Origin: Bacteroidales bacterium
Lineage (GTDB): Bacteria > Bacteroidota > Bacteroidia > Bacteroidales > Muribaculaceae
Assembly (NCBI GenBank): GCA_004557385.1
Contig: SFEA01000036.1
Span: 1 to 36,956, forward strand
Direction of reading: 5' to 3'
Length of the DNA: 36,956 nucleotides
Shown piece by piece: positions 1 to 9,229 of the stretch (the stretch's first letter is position 1; each line of letters starts with the position of its first letter). Position numbers and translations under genes: made by a program. The notes beneath the pieces were generated by a model. The model saw nothing but the letters and a program-made list of their open reading frames with translations, searched no databases and was not told the origin of the DNA.

Positions 1-1876
1 CATAGTCGAGTTGTTCAAGCAGATTCATTGCAATCGTTGCCAACTCGTCGGCAGCATAATCGGGGAATCGGAATTTGTGCGGAAAACGTCCTCTCAAGCC
101 CGGGTTTGAACTAAGCATTTCGTTCATCTCCTTCTCATATCCGGCAAGAATAACAATCATGTCGGGGTCGGGCTGAGCCAGCGCCGTTAGCAGCGACTCA
201 ATCACACGCAGTCCGAAATCCTCTTTTCTGTCATTATATAATGTGTAAGCCTCATCAATGAACAACACATTGCCACGAGCCAGAGCAAGCACCTCGTTCA
301 CGTTATTCTCGGTGTCGCCAATATAGCGGCCAACAAGCTTCGAGCGCTCGGTCACCACCACATCGCCCTGCGAAAGCAACCCCATTGAATGAAACACCTT
401 GCCAATCATTTTTGCCACAGTGGTTTTCCCCGTTCCGGGATTGCCAGTGAACACCATGTGGTTGGGCATCGACAATGTCGACTTCAGCCCTGCCCTGCGA
501 CGCATATCCATAAATCGCACTTTGTTTATAGTGAACGAGATGTCCTCCTTAAGCGTTTTCAACCCAATCAAGCCATTAAGCTCCTTCATACTTTCGGCAA
601 AACCGTCGGCACGTCGTTCAAATGCCAAATCATGCAAGTCGGCTGCGGTGACCAACGACAACTGTTTCTCGGCATTGTCGCCGTGCTTGTCATACTCGGC
701 AAACAAGCGATTGTTAAGTCTGCTTTTTATGATAGCCATGAGCTTATCGTTAATCTGCAGCAACGCGCTGTTGCCAAGCCCAAGATTCGCCGAATCGCGC
801 TTTATCACTTGCTGAACAAGCAACTCGGCATCATCCGTCAACTCATAGCTGAAATGATTGAACACCGACGACACATAATGCACCAGCTCAAGCTCACTCT
901 TGATTTGATACTGCAGCGGCTCGCTGTCGGCAAAATACCGTTTCAACGCAGGGTATGTGGCAAACAATGCATCAACCTCCTGTTTTGTGCCGCACAGCAC
1001 AACCGTCCATTCTATATCCTTTTCAAGATAATACAATATGCGCTTCACAAGCACAGCATTCTGGGCTACCAACAACGGCGAAATGTTTCGCATGATTATG
1101 CCGTAAGCCTCGTTATTGAGAGTGCTCTCATAATCGTCAATCTCGATTTTTGTCATTTGCGAACAACAAATCTTCTCAAAATCCACCTCGCCCAAATCGT
1201 GGAGGCAAAGCAACTGAGGCACGGCAAATTTCTTGTCGTAAACAATAAAACACCGGTTGACTGGCGTATATGCCCTAAATTTATGTCTACGCCATTTACG
1301 CAAAAGCCCCGACTTTGCCGACTCAATGGCAGAGTCAATCACACATGCCACTCCGGGAGTTTTGCATAACGACTCCCAACTTTGCTGGTTAATGCTCATT
1401 TCGGCAATAACCGACTCGCGGCTTTGCGGCGCCAACTTGCCACCTCCGATGCATTTAAATCGCTTGCCATCGTAGCTGAACGTGTATGAGCCAATCGGCT
1501 CACTGCAATAGTACACAACAAACGTATACACATCGGGCAGCCACGCATAATCCGACTTTAACTGCAAACGCATGCGTCGGTCGCCATTGCTTTCAACCCT
1601 CGCTTTGCCCATCGGCAAATAGTCATCGTTGAAGCATTTCACCTCAACCTCGCAATCATTTTTGGGCGCCCCCGAAAAATAGAGTGATACAAAAACACCA
1701 CCATGAATCGGGCGGGTTTCATAACGTCGAACCGAAAGGTCGGTCAATTCAATCGGCACATCTGTCGAAGTGTCAACATCATCTTTTGCTTTACTGTGAT
1801 TCATTGATAAACAAAACTCAGTCAATGCTTCACCAAAATCTTTTTCTTCAAAATCGTTTTCCATATTATTCATCAT
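1..1876 (-). CDS. AAA+ ATPase, CbxX/CfxQ type, 3' end cut by window edge
   Basis: The minus strand is open from an ATG at 1876 to the left edge, about 625 codons with no stop, so the C-terminus is missing. The Walker A motif GNPGTGKTT lies near residue 476 and Walker B VLFIDEAY near residue 534, followed by a sensor-1 region (IVILAGYEKEMNEML) and the GLRGRFPHKF segment typical of the CbxX/CfxQ and EccA-like AAA+ branch. These ATPases act as remodelling chaperones; a specific substrate cannot be read here. The first ~450 residues are not a domain I recognise, whereas CbxX proteins are usually only ~300 residues. The start is uncertain: ATGs at 1876, 1873 and 1864 lie close together without a clear ribosome-binding site. 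The large plus-strand ORF at 389-1369 is a shadow of this gene. Confidence 0.85.
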   Translation of the reverse strand, partial: MMNNMENDFEEKDFGEALTEFCLSMNHSKAKDDVDTSTDVPIELTDLSVRRYETRPIHGGVFVSLYFSGAPKNDCEVEVKCFNDDYLPMGKARVESNGDRRMRLQLKSDYAWLPDVYTFVVYYCSEPIGSYTFSYDGKRFKCIGGGKLAPQSRESVIAEMSINQQSWESLCKTPGVACVIDSAIESAKSGLLRKWRRHKFRAYTPVNRCFIVYDKKFAVPQLLCLHDLGEVDFEKICCSQMTKIEIDDYESTLNNEAYGIIMRNISPLLVAQNAVLVKRILYYLEKDIEWTVVLCGTKQEVDALFATYPALKRYFADSEPLQYQIKSELELVHYVSSVFNHFSYELTDDAELLVQQVIKRDSANLGLGNSALLQINDKLMAIIKSRLNNRLFAEYDKHGDNAEKQLSLVTAADLHDLAFERRADGFAESMKELNGLIGLKTLKEDISFTINKVRFMDMRRRAGLKSTLSMPNHMVFTGNPGTGKTTVAKMIGKVFHSMGLLSQGDVVVTERSKLVGRYIGDTENNVNEVLALARGNVLFIDEAYTLYNDRKEDFGLRVIESLLTALAQPDPDMIVILAGYEKEMNEMLSSNPGLRGRFPHKFRFPDYAADELATIAMNLLEQLDY

Positions 1877-2308
1877 TATTTTTGCGAAGCGGCTGCGGCA
1901 TACTGCGTAACATTTTTCGGCAGCCCACGAGTCGCTTCAAGGTTAAATAAAAAAATATATAACAACACACTGTTAGCATCGAATAAGCATCTTCAGGCGG
2001 CAAATAGCCACTTAAAGCATGCCAAAACACGATGCAGCCAAGACGTCAAAGAGCGCAGCATTTCCCGGCAAGGAGCAAGATGCACCTTTTACTGCATGGT
2101 TCGCGACCATGCAATTCGGGTAATTAGGCATATCCTGAAACTCACGACAGCCTAACTTGCTTCATTTGCCATTGATGCTTTTGTCATTATATATTTTGCT
2201 ATGTGTAAGGTGAATTATTGATTGTTTGTTTTCACACTATTGTGAACTATTAGAATGAAATCGCGGCAATAAGTTTAATGCCCATTAAAAATTTTTTCAC
2301 ACCACTCC
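1877..2308. other. Non-coding stretch with one short perfect hairpin
   Basis: No convincing gene lies between the AAA+ gene and the terminator of the minus-strand peptidase operon. The only structure I see is an 8-bp perfect inverted repeat, TGCATGGT and ACCATGCA, with loop TCGCG at 2093-2113. It has no T-run on either side, so it does not look like an intrinsic terminator. Confidence 0.5.
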
Positions 2309-2357
2309 AAAAAACAATGCGAGCAACGGGCTGAAAGAATCAAGCCCACTGCTCGCA
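2309..2357 (-). terminator. Intrinsic terminator of the DUF3078-peptidase operon
   Basis: Read on the minus strand, TGCGAGCA-g-TGGGCT pairs with AGCCC-g-TTGCTCGCA across an ~11-nt loop (2318-2357), followed by TTG and a six-T run. It lies about 43 nt after the peptidase stop codon and ends the minus-strand operon. Confidence 0.9.
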
Positions 2358-2399
2358 AATCTACCAAATTATGTAGTATATATCACAAATTATCCACTG

Positions 2400-3797
2400 T
2401 TATTCTTCAACGGCAAACATGGGGTCCCACGATGGAAGCATAATTGGCTTTTGCTTCAGCATCTTCTGCACATCGGCTGGAACATACTTCTTGTCGATGA
2501 CAAAGCGGAACATATATTCGTTGAACCACTCATCGGTCATAACCAGATTGCCTTTGAAACCGCTGCTTGCGCCCCAACTGTTCTCAACCATCCAACGCGT
2601 CGGTGCCTTTGTGTTCATGTCAACGTCCACCGCAATCAGCGTCATGGCGTGCGACGAGCCACTGGCGTGAGTGAGGATGCGCTCGCGCTTATCCATTGTC
2701 AGGTTCAAACCGAGCAACGACTCATAGTCGAAATTCTTTAGGTCGCAAGTGCCCACTTGGCGATTGAGGAATTTACCCACATCACACGAGATGTACATTG
2801 CATTGTTATCTTTGATTGACTCAATAGCCATTGGCTTAATGTCGTCGATTGGCAAATTCAAGTACACCCAATCGTGGCCCTCATAGGTGTGACGGTCGTA
2901 CTGAATCTGATAAACCTTGCCGTATTCGCGTGACGGGTCGTTCATCAGCAGCACATAGTCGCCAGTCAAATCCTTGTCGCCCCACAGCTCTTTGTAGAAC
3001 GATTGCGGAGTGTAGGTCTTAACGCTAATCACTGTGCCCGAGGTGTTCTTCATCTCCCAAGTGAATTCCTTTGGTGGAATGCCGTAAGCCAATGTGAGAA
3101 TGCGATAGATATTACCAAGCATTTTCACCTTTTCGGCTTCGAGTTCCTTAGCCTTGCTGCCCTTCTCTGCCATCTTGCGCAACTGCATGCCGTAGTCGCG
3201 AAGCTGCCATTTCAGTTGAGCTGAAATCTGCGAAGTGGCATTGCTCGAATGGGTCTCGGGCATTACCGACTTTGGAACAACGCCATATTTCTTCACCAAG
3301 TCGGAAACACCGGTGAATGTGCCGCCGTCGCTCAATGGGTTTGAGAACAACCAATCAACAAAGCGGTCGTCAAATGGCTTGTTGGCGGTGTCGATTACAC
3401 CCTGCAGAAACAGATTAGATTTCTCCAACTGGTCGTAGAAGAACAAATACACCTGCGACAATTCCAACTCTGGCAAGTTGTGCGCATTGATTGCCTGCGA
3501 GCGCAGCACGTTCATTCCGGTGAACAACCAGCAGCGGCCCGACTGCTTTTGGTCGGTAATGCCTTTGGTGTGCACTTGATAAGCAAACTCGCCTTTCGAC
3601 ACGCCATTAAGCGTAGAAATGTCGGTGGCAAGTGTGTTGAGAGATGTGTGCGCCATGGCATTACGCACCACTTTGTCGGTGGTGGTCTGCGGTTGACTCG
3701 ACAACTGCTCAAGAACCTTTGGCGTGATGGCTGTTTGCCCGAATGATGCAAAGCACATGCCGGCGCCAAACACTGTTGATAACAATACTTTCTTCAT
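2400..3797 (-). CDS. Exported C1-family aminopeptidase (PepC / bleomycin hydrolase-like)
   Basis: This is a cysteine aminopeptidase of peptidase family C1B. The protein has 465 residues, matching the family's usual ~450-470. The catalytic cysteine is C89 in QSGRCWLF, the histidine H383 in SSHAMTLIAV and the asparagine N406 in VENSWG, so the triad is complete. Unlike the cytoplasmic PepC of Firmicutes, it begins with a signal peptide (residues 1 to ~20, ending FASFGQ), so it probably trims peptides in the periplasm; such exported versions are common in Bacteroidota. It is the last gene of the operon, 24 bp after the 165-residue protein gene, and is followed by a strong terminator. The family assignment is firm; the substrate is unknown. 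Confidence 0.93.
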   Translation of the reverse strand: MKKVLLSTVFGAGMCFASFGQTAITPKVLEQLSSQPQTTTDKVVRNAMAHTSLNTLATDISTLNGVSKGEFAYQVHTKGITDQKQSGRCWLFTGMNVLRSQAINAHNLPELELSQVYLFFYDQLEKSNLFLQGVIDTANKPFDDRFVDWLFSNPLSDGGTFTGVSDLVKKYGVVPKSVMPETHSSNATSQISAQLKWQLRDYGMQLRKMAEKGSKAKELEAEKVKMLGNIYRILTLAYGIPPKEFTWEMKNTSGTVISVKTYTPQSFYKELWGDKDLTGDYVLLMNDPSREYGKVYQIQYDRHTYEGHDWVYLNLPIDDIKPMAIESIKDNNAMYISCDVGKFLNRQVGTCDLKNFDYESLLGLNLTMDKRERILTHASGSSHAMTLIAVDVDMNTKAPTRWMVENSWGASSGFKGNLVMTDEWFNEYMFRFVIDKKYVPADVQKMLKQKPIMLPSWDPMFAVEE

Positions 3798-3821
3798 AAT
3801 TTCTATTTTCGTTGTTTATAA

Positions 3822-4319
3822 TTATTCTCTTTTCATCACCACCTCATACGATTCAATTCGCACTTTCAGTTTATATGGTGTGGCACTTCGGCGAGGTTTA
3901 GGTCCGGCGTAGTAATACAACCGTTTTGTGTCGAACGACCGAATCTTTGCCATCGTCGTAGCACCCTTAGCAAGATTGCAAGCTATGGTTTCGGTGCGGC
4001 TGTGCAGCATCACGCCTTTCATGTCGGTGTAAACAAAGGTGATAGTCACATGCCCGATAGCGCTTTCGGTGTTGTTTGTCACGAAAAACGTTTCATAACG
4101 GTCGCTCAACCGCTTGCTGTAGCCTTTAAGCACTATGCCACCATCAACAAAGCCGCGCTTGCCGCCATGCAAAGTGTCGGCAGTAACCGTGTCTAATGGC
4201 ACCACAAGGCTTTCTGTTGCCACACGCTGTGTGGTCAATCCCTTGCGAGTGGTGTTCACACGCGCCATCACACTCGTCGCGACAGCCAATGCCAACAATA
4301 TGCCAATAATCTTTTTCAT
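3822..4319 (-). CDS. Exported protein of unknown function, 165 aa
   Basis: I do not recognise a named family. The protein starts with a clear signal peptide (MKKIIGILLALAVATSVMA). The mature part is rich in alternating hydrophobic and polar residues (for example VTITFVYTDMKGVML near residues 92-106), which suggests a small immunoglobulin-like beta sandwich of about 100 residues; that fold is an inference. It ends in a basic tail. It lies 24 bp upstream of the aminopeptidase gene and 15 bp downstream of the next unknown gene, so it is almost certainly co-transcribed and probably works in the periplasm or at the outer membrane. Confidence 0.75.
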   Translation of the reverse strand: MKKIIGILLALAVATSVMARVNTTRKGLTTQRVATESLVVPLDTVTADTLHGGKRGFVDGGIVLKGYSKRLSDRYETFFVTNNTESAIGHVTITFVYTDMKGVMLHSRTETIACNLAKGATTMAKIRSFDTKRLYYYAGPKPRRSATPYKLKVRIESYEVVMKRE

Positions 4320-4334
4320 GCCATTAGTCTTTTT

Positions 4335-4964
4335 TCACAAGTAACGTATCACTCCACTTGCCGTACCGTCATCATCGCGCGCCGGAAAAATCTTTCTGAA
4401 CCCGAGCGGCACTTTAGCATCATCATATTCGGTGAGCAGCGAAATGCCCTTGAACAATGAAGGCAGGAACCTTGCGAAGTTTGCGCGAAATTTAAGTTTC
4501 CACCGTGCTTTGACAAACGTCAGAATATCGCTTTCGCGCGACAATGTGGCTACACACTTCAATGGATGCACCAACGCCGACGCGCTCATTTCGCTATAAA
4601 TCCACAACGTGTATTTGTCGTGCTCGGCACTCGGCTCTACATAGCCCACAATGGTGCCTGGCAATATGCCGTAGTCATCCGAGTCGACGTAAACTATCCT
4701 GTAGGTTAGCTTCAGGTCGTTTGCCTCGGCATCGGTTCGCTCAATCAGGAGCGTTGTCCGTTCTTCGTTGTAATACCACAGCCCTTCAATGGGTTGCAAA
4801 GGCATTGCACGTAGTCGTTGCTCTACGGCATCGAGGCTATAGTCGCCCGCCATAAGGGTTGAACCTTCGGGTATGCTCCCAATGTCCACTGTGGCACATT
4901 CGCCTCTAACGGCAAACAATGCCAAGCCACACGCCACAGCAATATTTCGCATCACACGCCTCAT
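4335..4964 (-). CDS. Exported protein of unknown function, 209 aa
   Basis: The gene encodes a hydrophobic leader (RNIAVACGLALFAVRG) followed by a mature domain without a motif I can name. The stretch LQPIEGLWYYNEERTTLLIE resembles the opening strands of lipocalin-like or avidin-like barrels, in which a GxW motif starts the first strand, but this is only a visual similarity. The first ATG was kept; a second at codon 5 is equally possible. It sits between the DUF3078 gene (23 bp upstream) and the 165-residue protein gene (15 bp downstream) in one minus-strand operon. Confidence 0.75.
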   Translation of the reverse strand: MRRVMRNIAVACGLALFAVRGECATVDIGSIPEGSTLMAGDYSLDAVEQRLRAMPLQPIEGLWYYNEERTTLLIERTDAEANDLKLTYRIVYVDSDDYGILPGTIVGYVEPSAEHDKYTLWIYSEMSASALVHPLKCVATLSRESDILTFVKARWKLKFRANFARFLPSLFKGISLLTEYDDAKVPLGFRKIFPARDDDGTASGVIRYL

Positions 4965-4987
4965 GCTCCAGGCTGAAAATGAATAAG

Positions 4988-6331
4988 TCAGTTTGTTGCA
5001 AACCTATACGTCAAACCGAAACTCAATATCTCCTTAAACTGCCAATAGTTCCACTTGTCGTTGCGTTTTGCACTCTTGTCGTAACGCAGGTGCGTGTAGA
5101 ACTGGGTTATCAAGTTGCGGGTGACATTGAAGTTGAACGTGTTTTCCCAATCGCCTTGCACATATTCATAATTCGAGAACACATACAGGCGGCTCGACCA
5201 CGAGATGGCTTGGTTGAATTTGCAATTAACCTTTGCTTCGAGTTTCGAACCCACATCGTGCACAGTGTGATGTCCGGCTTTTATGCCAAAGTTCCCAGGC
5301 GAAGGATTAACGTCGCTCGTACACATCTTCATATTATATGAAACCGGCGAAATCGAAAGGTTCAGCGTGCGCCAGCCATCCTTGCTCGCATTGCTGTAAG
5401 TGATACCCACTGCCACGTTCAGTTCGCCAGGGCTGAGGAACGAAGCCTTGCGGTTGTTGGTGTTCGATGTGTAGTTGTTGAGCAACTGCGTCTTAAACTG
5501 CATAGTTGCCGAATAATACCACTTTTTTATTGCCTTTACACCCACCAATGTGTTAATCTGCAACAGGTCGTCGCTTATGCTGTAGCTGCGAATCGAATCG
5601 TTAGGCGCCGAGTTGATGCCCAACTTATAACGCACAGTGTTGGTGAACAAATAATTAGGATGAAGATTTTGGTTCAACTGCACCGTCCACTGCATATCGC
5701 TCAGCACATTCAGCACATTGTTGCCGCCCTGATACCAGTTTTCCGACATATATGCTTGCGAGAATTGCAAAGAGGTTACAAACGTATGCAACCAGTTGTG
5801 CACCTTCACCTTCTCCATCTTGGCACCCACGCCCACATCGCCATAGTCGCGAGGCGCAATGCTGAGCGTGCGGTTCTTCGGGTCGACCACGCTGATAAAC
5901 TCCTTAGGTGCTTCGGGCAACTCGTTGGCGTTATATATCACACGGTCGGGATGCGCCGCCATCGCAGCATAGCGCAGCCTATTCACCTTATTGGCTTCCT
6001 TGATATCGTTGTTAATCCAGCTGCGGTCAACGTTCAACGAATAATTGTCGTCGGATTTCCATGTGGCTATGGTGTCGGTCGAAAGCGTTTGATGACAGAA
6101 AATCAGCGGCACAAACGCATACGAAGACTGCAATTCTATTGTGTCGTAATCCAGCGTACGCCAATCGTTCAATGTGATTGACGGCACACGCTTCAACTCA
6201 AGCGAAAGTATGCTGTCGGCTTTGCTATGATGTTTCAACGAGTCCTGTGTCTTGGCACACATGCTTTGCAGCGTCATCGACGCCGCCACAAAACTTATTA
6301 TACTGCAAATGCGAAATATATTAATTCTCAT
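4988..6331 (-). CDS. DUF3078 domain protein (Bacteroidota outer-membrane-type)
   Basis: The 447-residue protein has a signal peptide (residues 1 to ~25) and matches the pattern of DUF3078, a family found in Bacteroidota. The second half (about 160-447) consists of short amphipathic strands with aromatic residues, such as NWYQGGNNVLNVLSDMQW, and closes with a strand ending TYRFATN. This fits an outer-membrane beta-barrel, though barrel topology is inferred. The function of DUF3078 is not known to me. It is the first gene of a four-gene operon whose promoter sits at 6366-6397, about 30 bp upstream of the start codon. Confidence 0.85.
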   Translation of the reverse strand: MRINIFRICSIISFVAASMTLQSMCAKTQDSLKHHSKADSILSLELKRVPSITLNDWRTLDYDTIELQSSYAFVPLIFCHQTLSTDTIATWKSDDNYSLNVDRSWINNDIKEANKVNRLRYAAMAAHPDRVIYNANELPEAPKEFISVVDPKNRTLSIAPRDYGDVGVGAKMEKVKVHNWLHTFVTSLQFSQAYMSENWYQGGNNVLNVLSDMQWTVQLNQNLHPNYLFTNTVRYKLGINSAPNDSIRSYSISDDLLQINTLVGVKAIKKWYYSATMQFKTQLLNNYTSNTNNRKASFLSPGELNVAVGITYSNASKDGWRTLNLSISPVSYNMKMCTSDVNPSPGNFGIKAGHHTVHDVGSKLEAKVNCKFNQAISWSSRLYVFSNYEYVQGDWENTFNFNVTRNLITQFYTHLRYDKSAKRNDKWNYWQFKEILSFGLTYRFATN

Positions 6332-6365
6332 GCTATATTTATTGTTTTATCTCTATATACTAATG

Positions 6366-6397
6366 CAAATTTAGCACAAAATCACGTCAACAACAAA
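6366..6397 (-). promoter_or_regulatory. Bacteroidota-type promoter for the DUF3078 operon
   Basis: On the minus strand a TTTG element (6394-6397) lies exactly 20 nt before TAAATTTG (6366-6373), matching the Bacteroidota -33/-7 pattern. The predicted start of transcription is near 6360, leaving a short leader before the ATG at 6331. Confidence 0.8.
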
Positions 6398-6446
6398 TAT
6401 TTATGAATTGTTATGAAAAATCATCTGCAACCACACTCTTCTATCA

Positions 6447-8750
6447 TTAAATTGACACTTTCACGCCCACAAACAGCGAACGCGGAATCATTGGTCCGTA
6501 AATATAGCCCGAGTCGCGCATCTCGCCGCGGTCGAAATCGTTCTGATAGCTGTTGAACAGGTTTTGTACACCGCCATTCAGCTGCAAAGTGGCATAATCA
6601 AACACTTTGAAATCGTAAGACAGTTTCAGATTGGCGTCGAAAAACGATGGCGTTTCAACAGCCACATCAACATCGGTGCCCGACCCCTGCAAGTGCTGCA
6701 CGAGCATGCTGCCGGTGTAGGTGGCTGACAGCGACAGTGTCAGACGCTTTGTGGGGTTATACTTCAGTGTTGCGTAGCCATATAGGTCGGGTGTACGGAA
6801 CATACGTTTCACGGGCTGCACCCTCTCATCCTCGCTCCAGTATTCGGGACTTTTATATCGGCTGCGTTGATAGGTTACACCCATCTGCATCTGAAAATGC
6901 TTGTTCCACACCGCTTTTGCCTCAAGATTCATGCCCCATACTGTGGCACCCGAGCCGTTGTACCGCTCAAGCACCTGATTGCCCTTGGCATCAAATTCTT
7001 CGAGTTTTCGCAAGGCAAACACATCGGCAAGGTCGGTATAAAACGCCTCAAACAACACGTTGGTTTGCACGCCTCCTATAGTGGCATACCAGTCAACCGA
7101 TGCGCTCAAGCTCTGCGAGCTTTCTTCCTTGAGTCCATCGGCAAGCACCGTCACCACACGCTCGCCTCCCACAACTGCCACGTGGAAATCTTCGTCGTAG
7201 GCTTGTGGCGAACGGAATCCGGTGGAGTACGACAACCTGAAATTCAGTCGTTCCGACGGGTTATAGCGTATGTTGGCGCGAGGCGACACTATTGCATTGT
7301 CAATTAGCGAATGTTTGTCGATGCGAGCACCAACAAGGAAACCCCACCGATTGGTGCGCCACTCGTTTTGCAGATACCCCGAATAAATGTCCACATTTTG
7401 GGTTACATCGTGGTCGTAGCCCAATGTCACGTCATTCAAATAATTATGGTTATACTCCACCCCGGCTACCAACTCCGACGGCATAAACCACAATTTCTTG
7501 AACGAATGAGTGAACTGTGCGCCACCCACTGCCACAAAATCCTTGGTTCTGCCATAAGCGTTTTCATCCATTCCGCTGCCGTAATAGCTGTTTCGTCGAG
7601 TGTTCTGCATTGCAGCAAACACATTCAACTTGTTGCTGTAATCGTCGTTCCAAAGGTCAAACGAGGCATCGGCTGCATGAATGTTGTGGTCGGTTTGCTC
7701 AGCCACCATTGCCATGTGAGGTTGCAAGTCAAGATTGTCGCCTCCTCGGCGATATTCGTGTGTGCCGTGGTACTCGAGTGTGAGTTTCGAAAAATCGGAC
7801 GTGCGCATGAACGTGCGCAAGCCCATAGTTTGGGTCTTAAGCTGCGCAATCTCGGTGAATCCGTCGCCGTCGTGGTCGTAGCCGTCGCGCACGCGATTCT
7901 GACCAAACACAAACGCACCTATTTTCTGGTTGTCGCTCACCACCGAGGCATTCAGTGTGGTGTTGTTGTCCAAAGAACTGCTATTGCCAATCGAAGTGAG
8001 CATGTGTGAACCCTCTGCTGTGTTGTTCAGCGGGTCACGGGTGATGATGTTCACCGTTCCGCCAATCGCCGACGAGCCGAACAATGCCGAACCGCCGCCG
8101 CGCATCACCTCCACGCGCTCAATCATGTTGGCAGGAATCTGCTCCAAGCCATACACGCCTGCCAATGCCGAAAACACCGGGCGCGAATTCATCAGAATTT
8201 GCGAATAATGTCCGTCGAGCCCGTTGATGCGCACCTGCGTGAAGCCACAATTCTGGCAGTCGTTTTCTACTCGCACGCCAGGCTGGAAACTCAAGCCTTC
8301 AGCCAGGCAGCTGGCACCGACCATGTCGAACAGCTGGCCGCCAACCACGCTCACCAGCGAACTGCTGTTGCGGCGTTTCACCTCGCTTTTGTTGCCTGTC
8401 ACCACTACGGTCTCAATCTGGAATACGTCTTGCTCCAGTTCGAATTGCACCTCGGCTGTATGCCCTTTACGCACCTTCACTTTGCGTGTTTGTGGCACAT
8501 AGCCTATGCCCGAAATTTCAATTTCATAGTCGCCCTCGGGAATGTTTTTCAGGAAATAGTGTCCGGTGGCGTCGGTGTTTGTGCCGATGTTTGTGCCCAG
8601 CAGGCGCACAGTTAGAAATGGTATGTGTTCGCCGGAGCCTTGCTCCACTGCGTGTCCTTGAATGTGGGCATCGGTCAATCGCTCTGCGCCCATTATCATA
8701 GCCTGCACCGATGCCATAAGCATCAGCGCTAATATAATTAGTCTGTTCAT
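6447..8750 (-). CDS. TonB-dependent outer-membrane receptor with CarboxypepD_reg-like N-terminus
   Basis: The protein takes up a ligand across the outer membrane using TonB energy. From the chosen ATG at 8750 it has 767 residues: signal peptide (1 to ~22), a carboxypeptidase-regulatory-like beta sandwich (about 28-107), a TonB-box-like QIETVVVTG (111-119), a plug containing MIERVEVMRGGGSALFGS and GGTVNIITRDP, and a ~500-residue barrel. The upstream extension to 8810 is rejected because MNRLIILALMLMASVQA is a normal signal peptide start. No SusD partner follows, so it is more likely a metal, heme, cobalamin or siderophore receptor than a glycan one. It follows the His-rich gene by 116 bp and probably shares its promoter, which hints at a metal ligand. 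Ligand identity is inference. Confidence 0.93.
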   Translation of the reverse strand: MNRLIILALMLMASVQAMIMGAERLTDAHIQGHAVEQGSGEHIPFLTVRLLGTNIGTNTDATGHYFLKNIPEGDYEIEISGIGYVPQTRKVKVRKGHTAEVQFELEQDVFQIETVVVTGNKSEVKRRNSSSLVSVVGGQLFDMVGASCLAEGLSFQPGVRVENDCQNCGFTQVRINGLDGHYSQILMNSRPVFSALAGVYGLEQIPANMIERVEVMRGGGSALFGSSAIGGTVNIITRDPLNNTAEGSHMLTSIGNSSSLDNNTTLNASVVSDNQKIGAFVFGQNRVRDGYDHDGDGFTEIAQLKTQTMGLRTFMRTSDFSKLTLEYHGTHEYRRGGDNLDLQPHMAMVAEQTDHNIHAADASFDLWNDDYSNKLNVFAAMQNTRRNSYYGSGMDENAYGRTKDFVAVGGAQFTHSFKKLWFMPSELVAGVEYNHNYLNDVTLGYDHDVTQNVDIYSGYLQNEWRTNRWGFLVGARIDKHSLIDNAIVSPRANIRYNPSERLNFRLSYSTGFRSPQAYDEDFHVAVVGGERVVTVLADGLKEESSQSLSASVDWYATIGGVQTNVLFEAFYTDLADVFALRKLEEFDAKGNQVLERYNGSGATVWGMNLEAKAVWNKHFQMQMGVTYQRSRYKSPEYWSEDERVQPVKRMFRTPDLYGYATLKYNPTKRLTLSLSATYTGSMLVQHLQGSGTDVDVAVETPSFFDANLKLSYDFKVFDYATLQLNGGVQNLFNSYQNDFDRGEMRDSGYIYGPMIPRSLFVGVKVSI

Positions 8751-8866
8751 TTTCTTTAATTCTGTTTGTTGATTTAGTAATAATAAATATGTGTTGACGC
8801 ACACAACCAATCACACCGCAGCAAAAAAGCGGTGCAAAAAGTTGAGAAAAAACCTTTATTGATTAT

Positions 8867-9214
8867 TCAACAAACCGGGGGACCCCGACGATTAAAGTGT
8901 TCTAATGGCGCAACAACAGGCTGGCACAATAAGGGCTCATGACCAAGTTCTCTAATCCATTCAATTGGCTCAACGAGAATCATAGCCGCATCGGCAACAA
9001 ACACCACATGGTTAAGCTGTGCAATTGAATATACCACCTGACTGCTGCTGTGATGTGCCTCGGTGAACGGGTGTGAGTGCCACACCTTCACGTTATCCAC
9101 AACGTGATAGTGATAGAACAGCGTGCTGCCGCAATACAATACGCTCACGGCTAACAGAAGCAACGAAGCCATTATTTGTTGCTTCAATTTTATATGTCGG
9201 CTGCTACTATTCAT
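8867..9214 (-). CDS. Small histidine-rich membrane or exported protein, 115 aa
   Basis: I do not recognise a named family. From the ATG at 9214 there is a basic N-region, one hydrophobic segment (about 15-32) and then a histidine cluster: H35 and H37 (YHYHVV), H46 and H48 (WHSHPF), H54 and H55 (AHHSS), plus cysteines at 28, 97 and 115. This pattern suggests a periplasmic metal-binding protein anchored or exported by the single hydrophobic segment. An ATG at 9241 is excluded because it lies upstream of the -7 promoter element at 9230-9237; an ATG at 9172 (MASLLLL) remains possible. The TonB-dependent receptor lies directly downstream, so the two may handle the same metal. Confidence 0.72.
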   Translation of the reverse strand: MNSSSRHIKLKQQIMASLLLLAVSVLYCGSTLFYHYHVVDNVKVWHSHPFTEAHHSSSQVVYSIAQLNHVVFVADAAMILVEPIEWIRELGHEPLLCQPVVAPLEHFNRRGPPVC

Positions 9215-9229
9215 CAATTTTTCAGGCTG

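Noticed and set aside
389..1369. 326-codon plus-strand open frame
   Set aside because: It lies antisense to the AAA+ ATPase, whose minus-strand frame carries intact Walker motifs; the plus-strand product has no recognisable domain.
7311..8009. 232-codon plus-strand frame
   Set aside because: Antisense shadow of the TonB-dependent receptor barrel.
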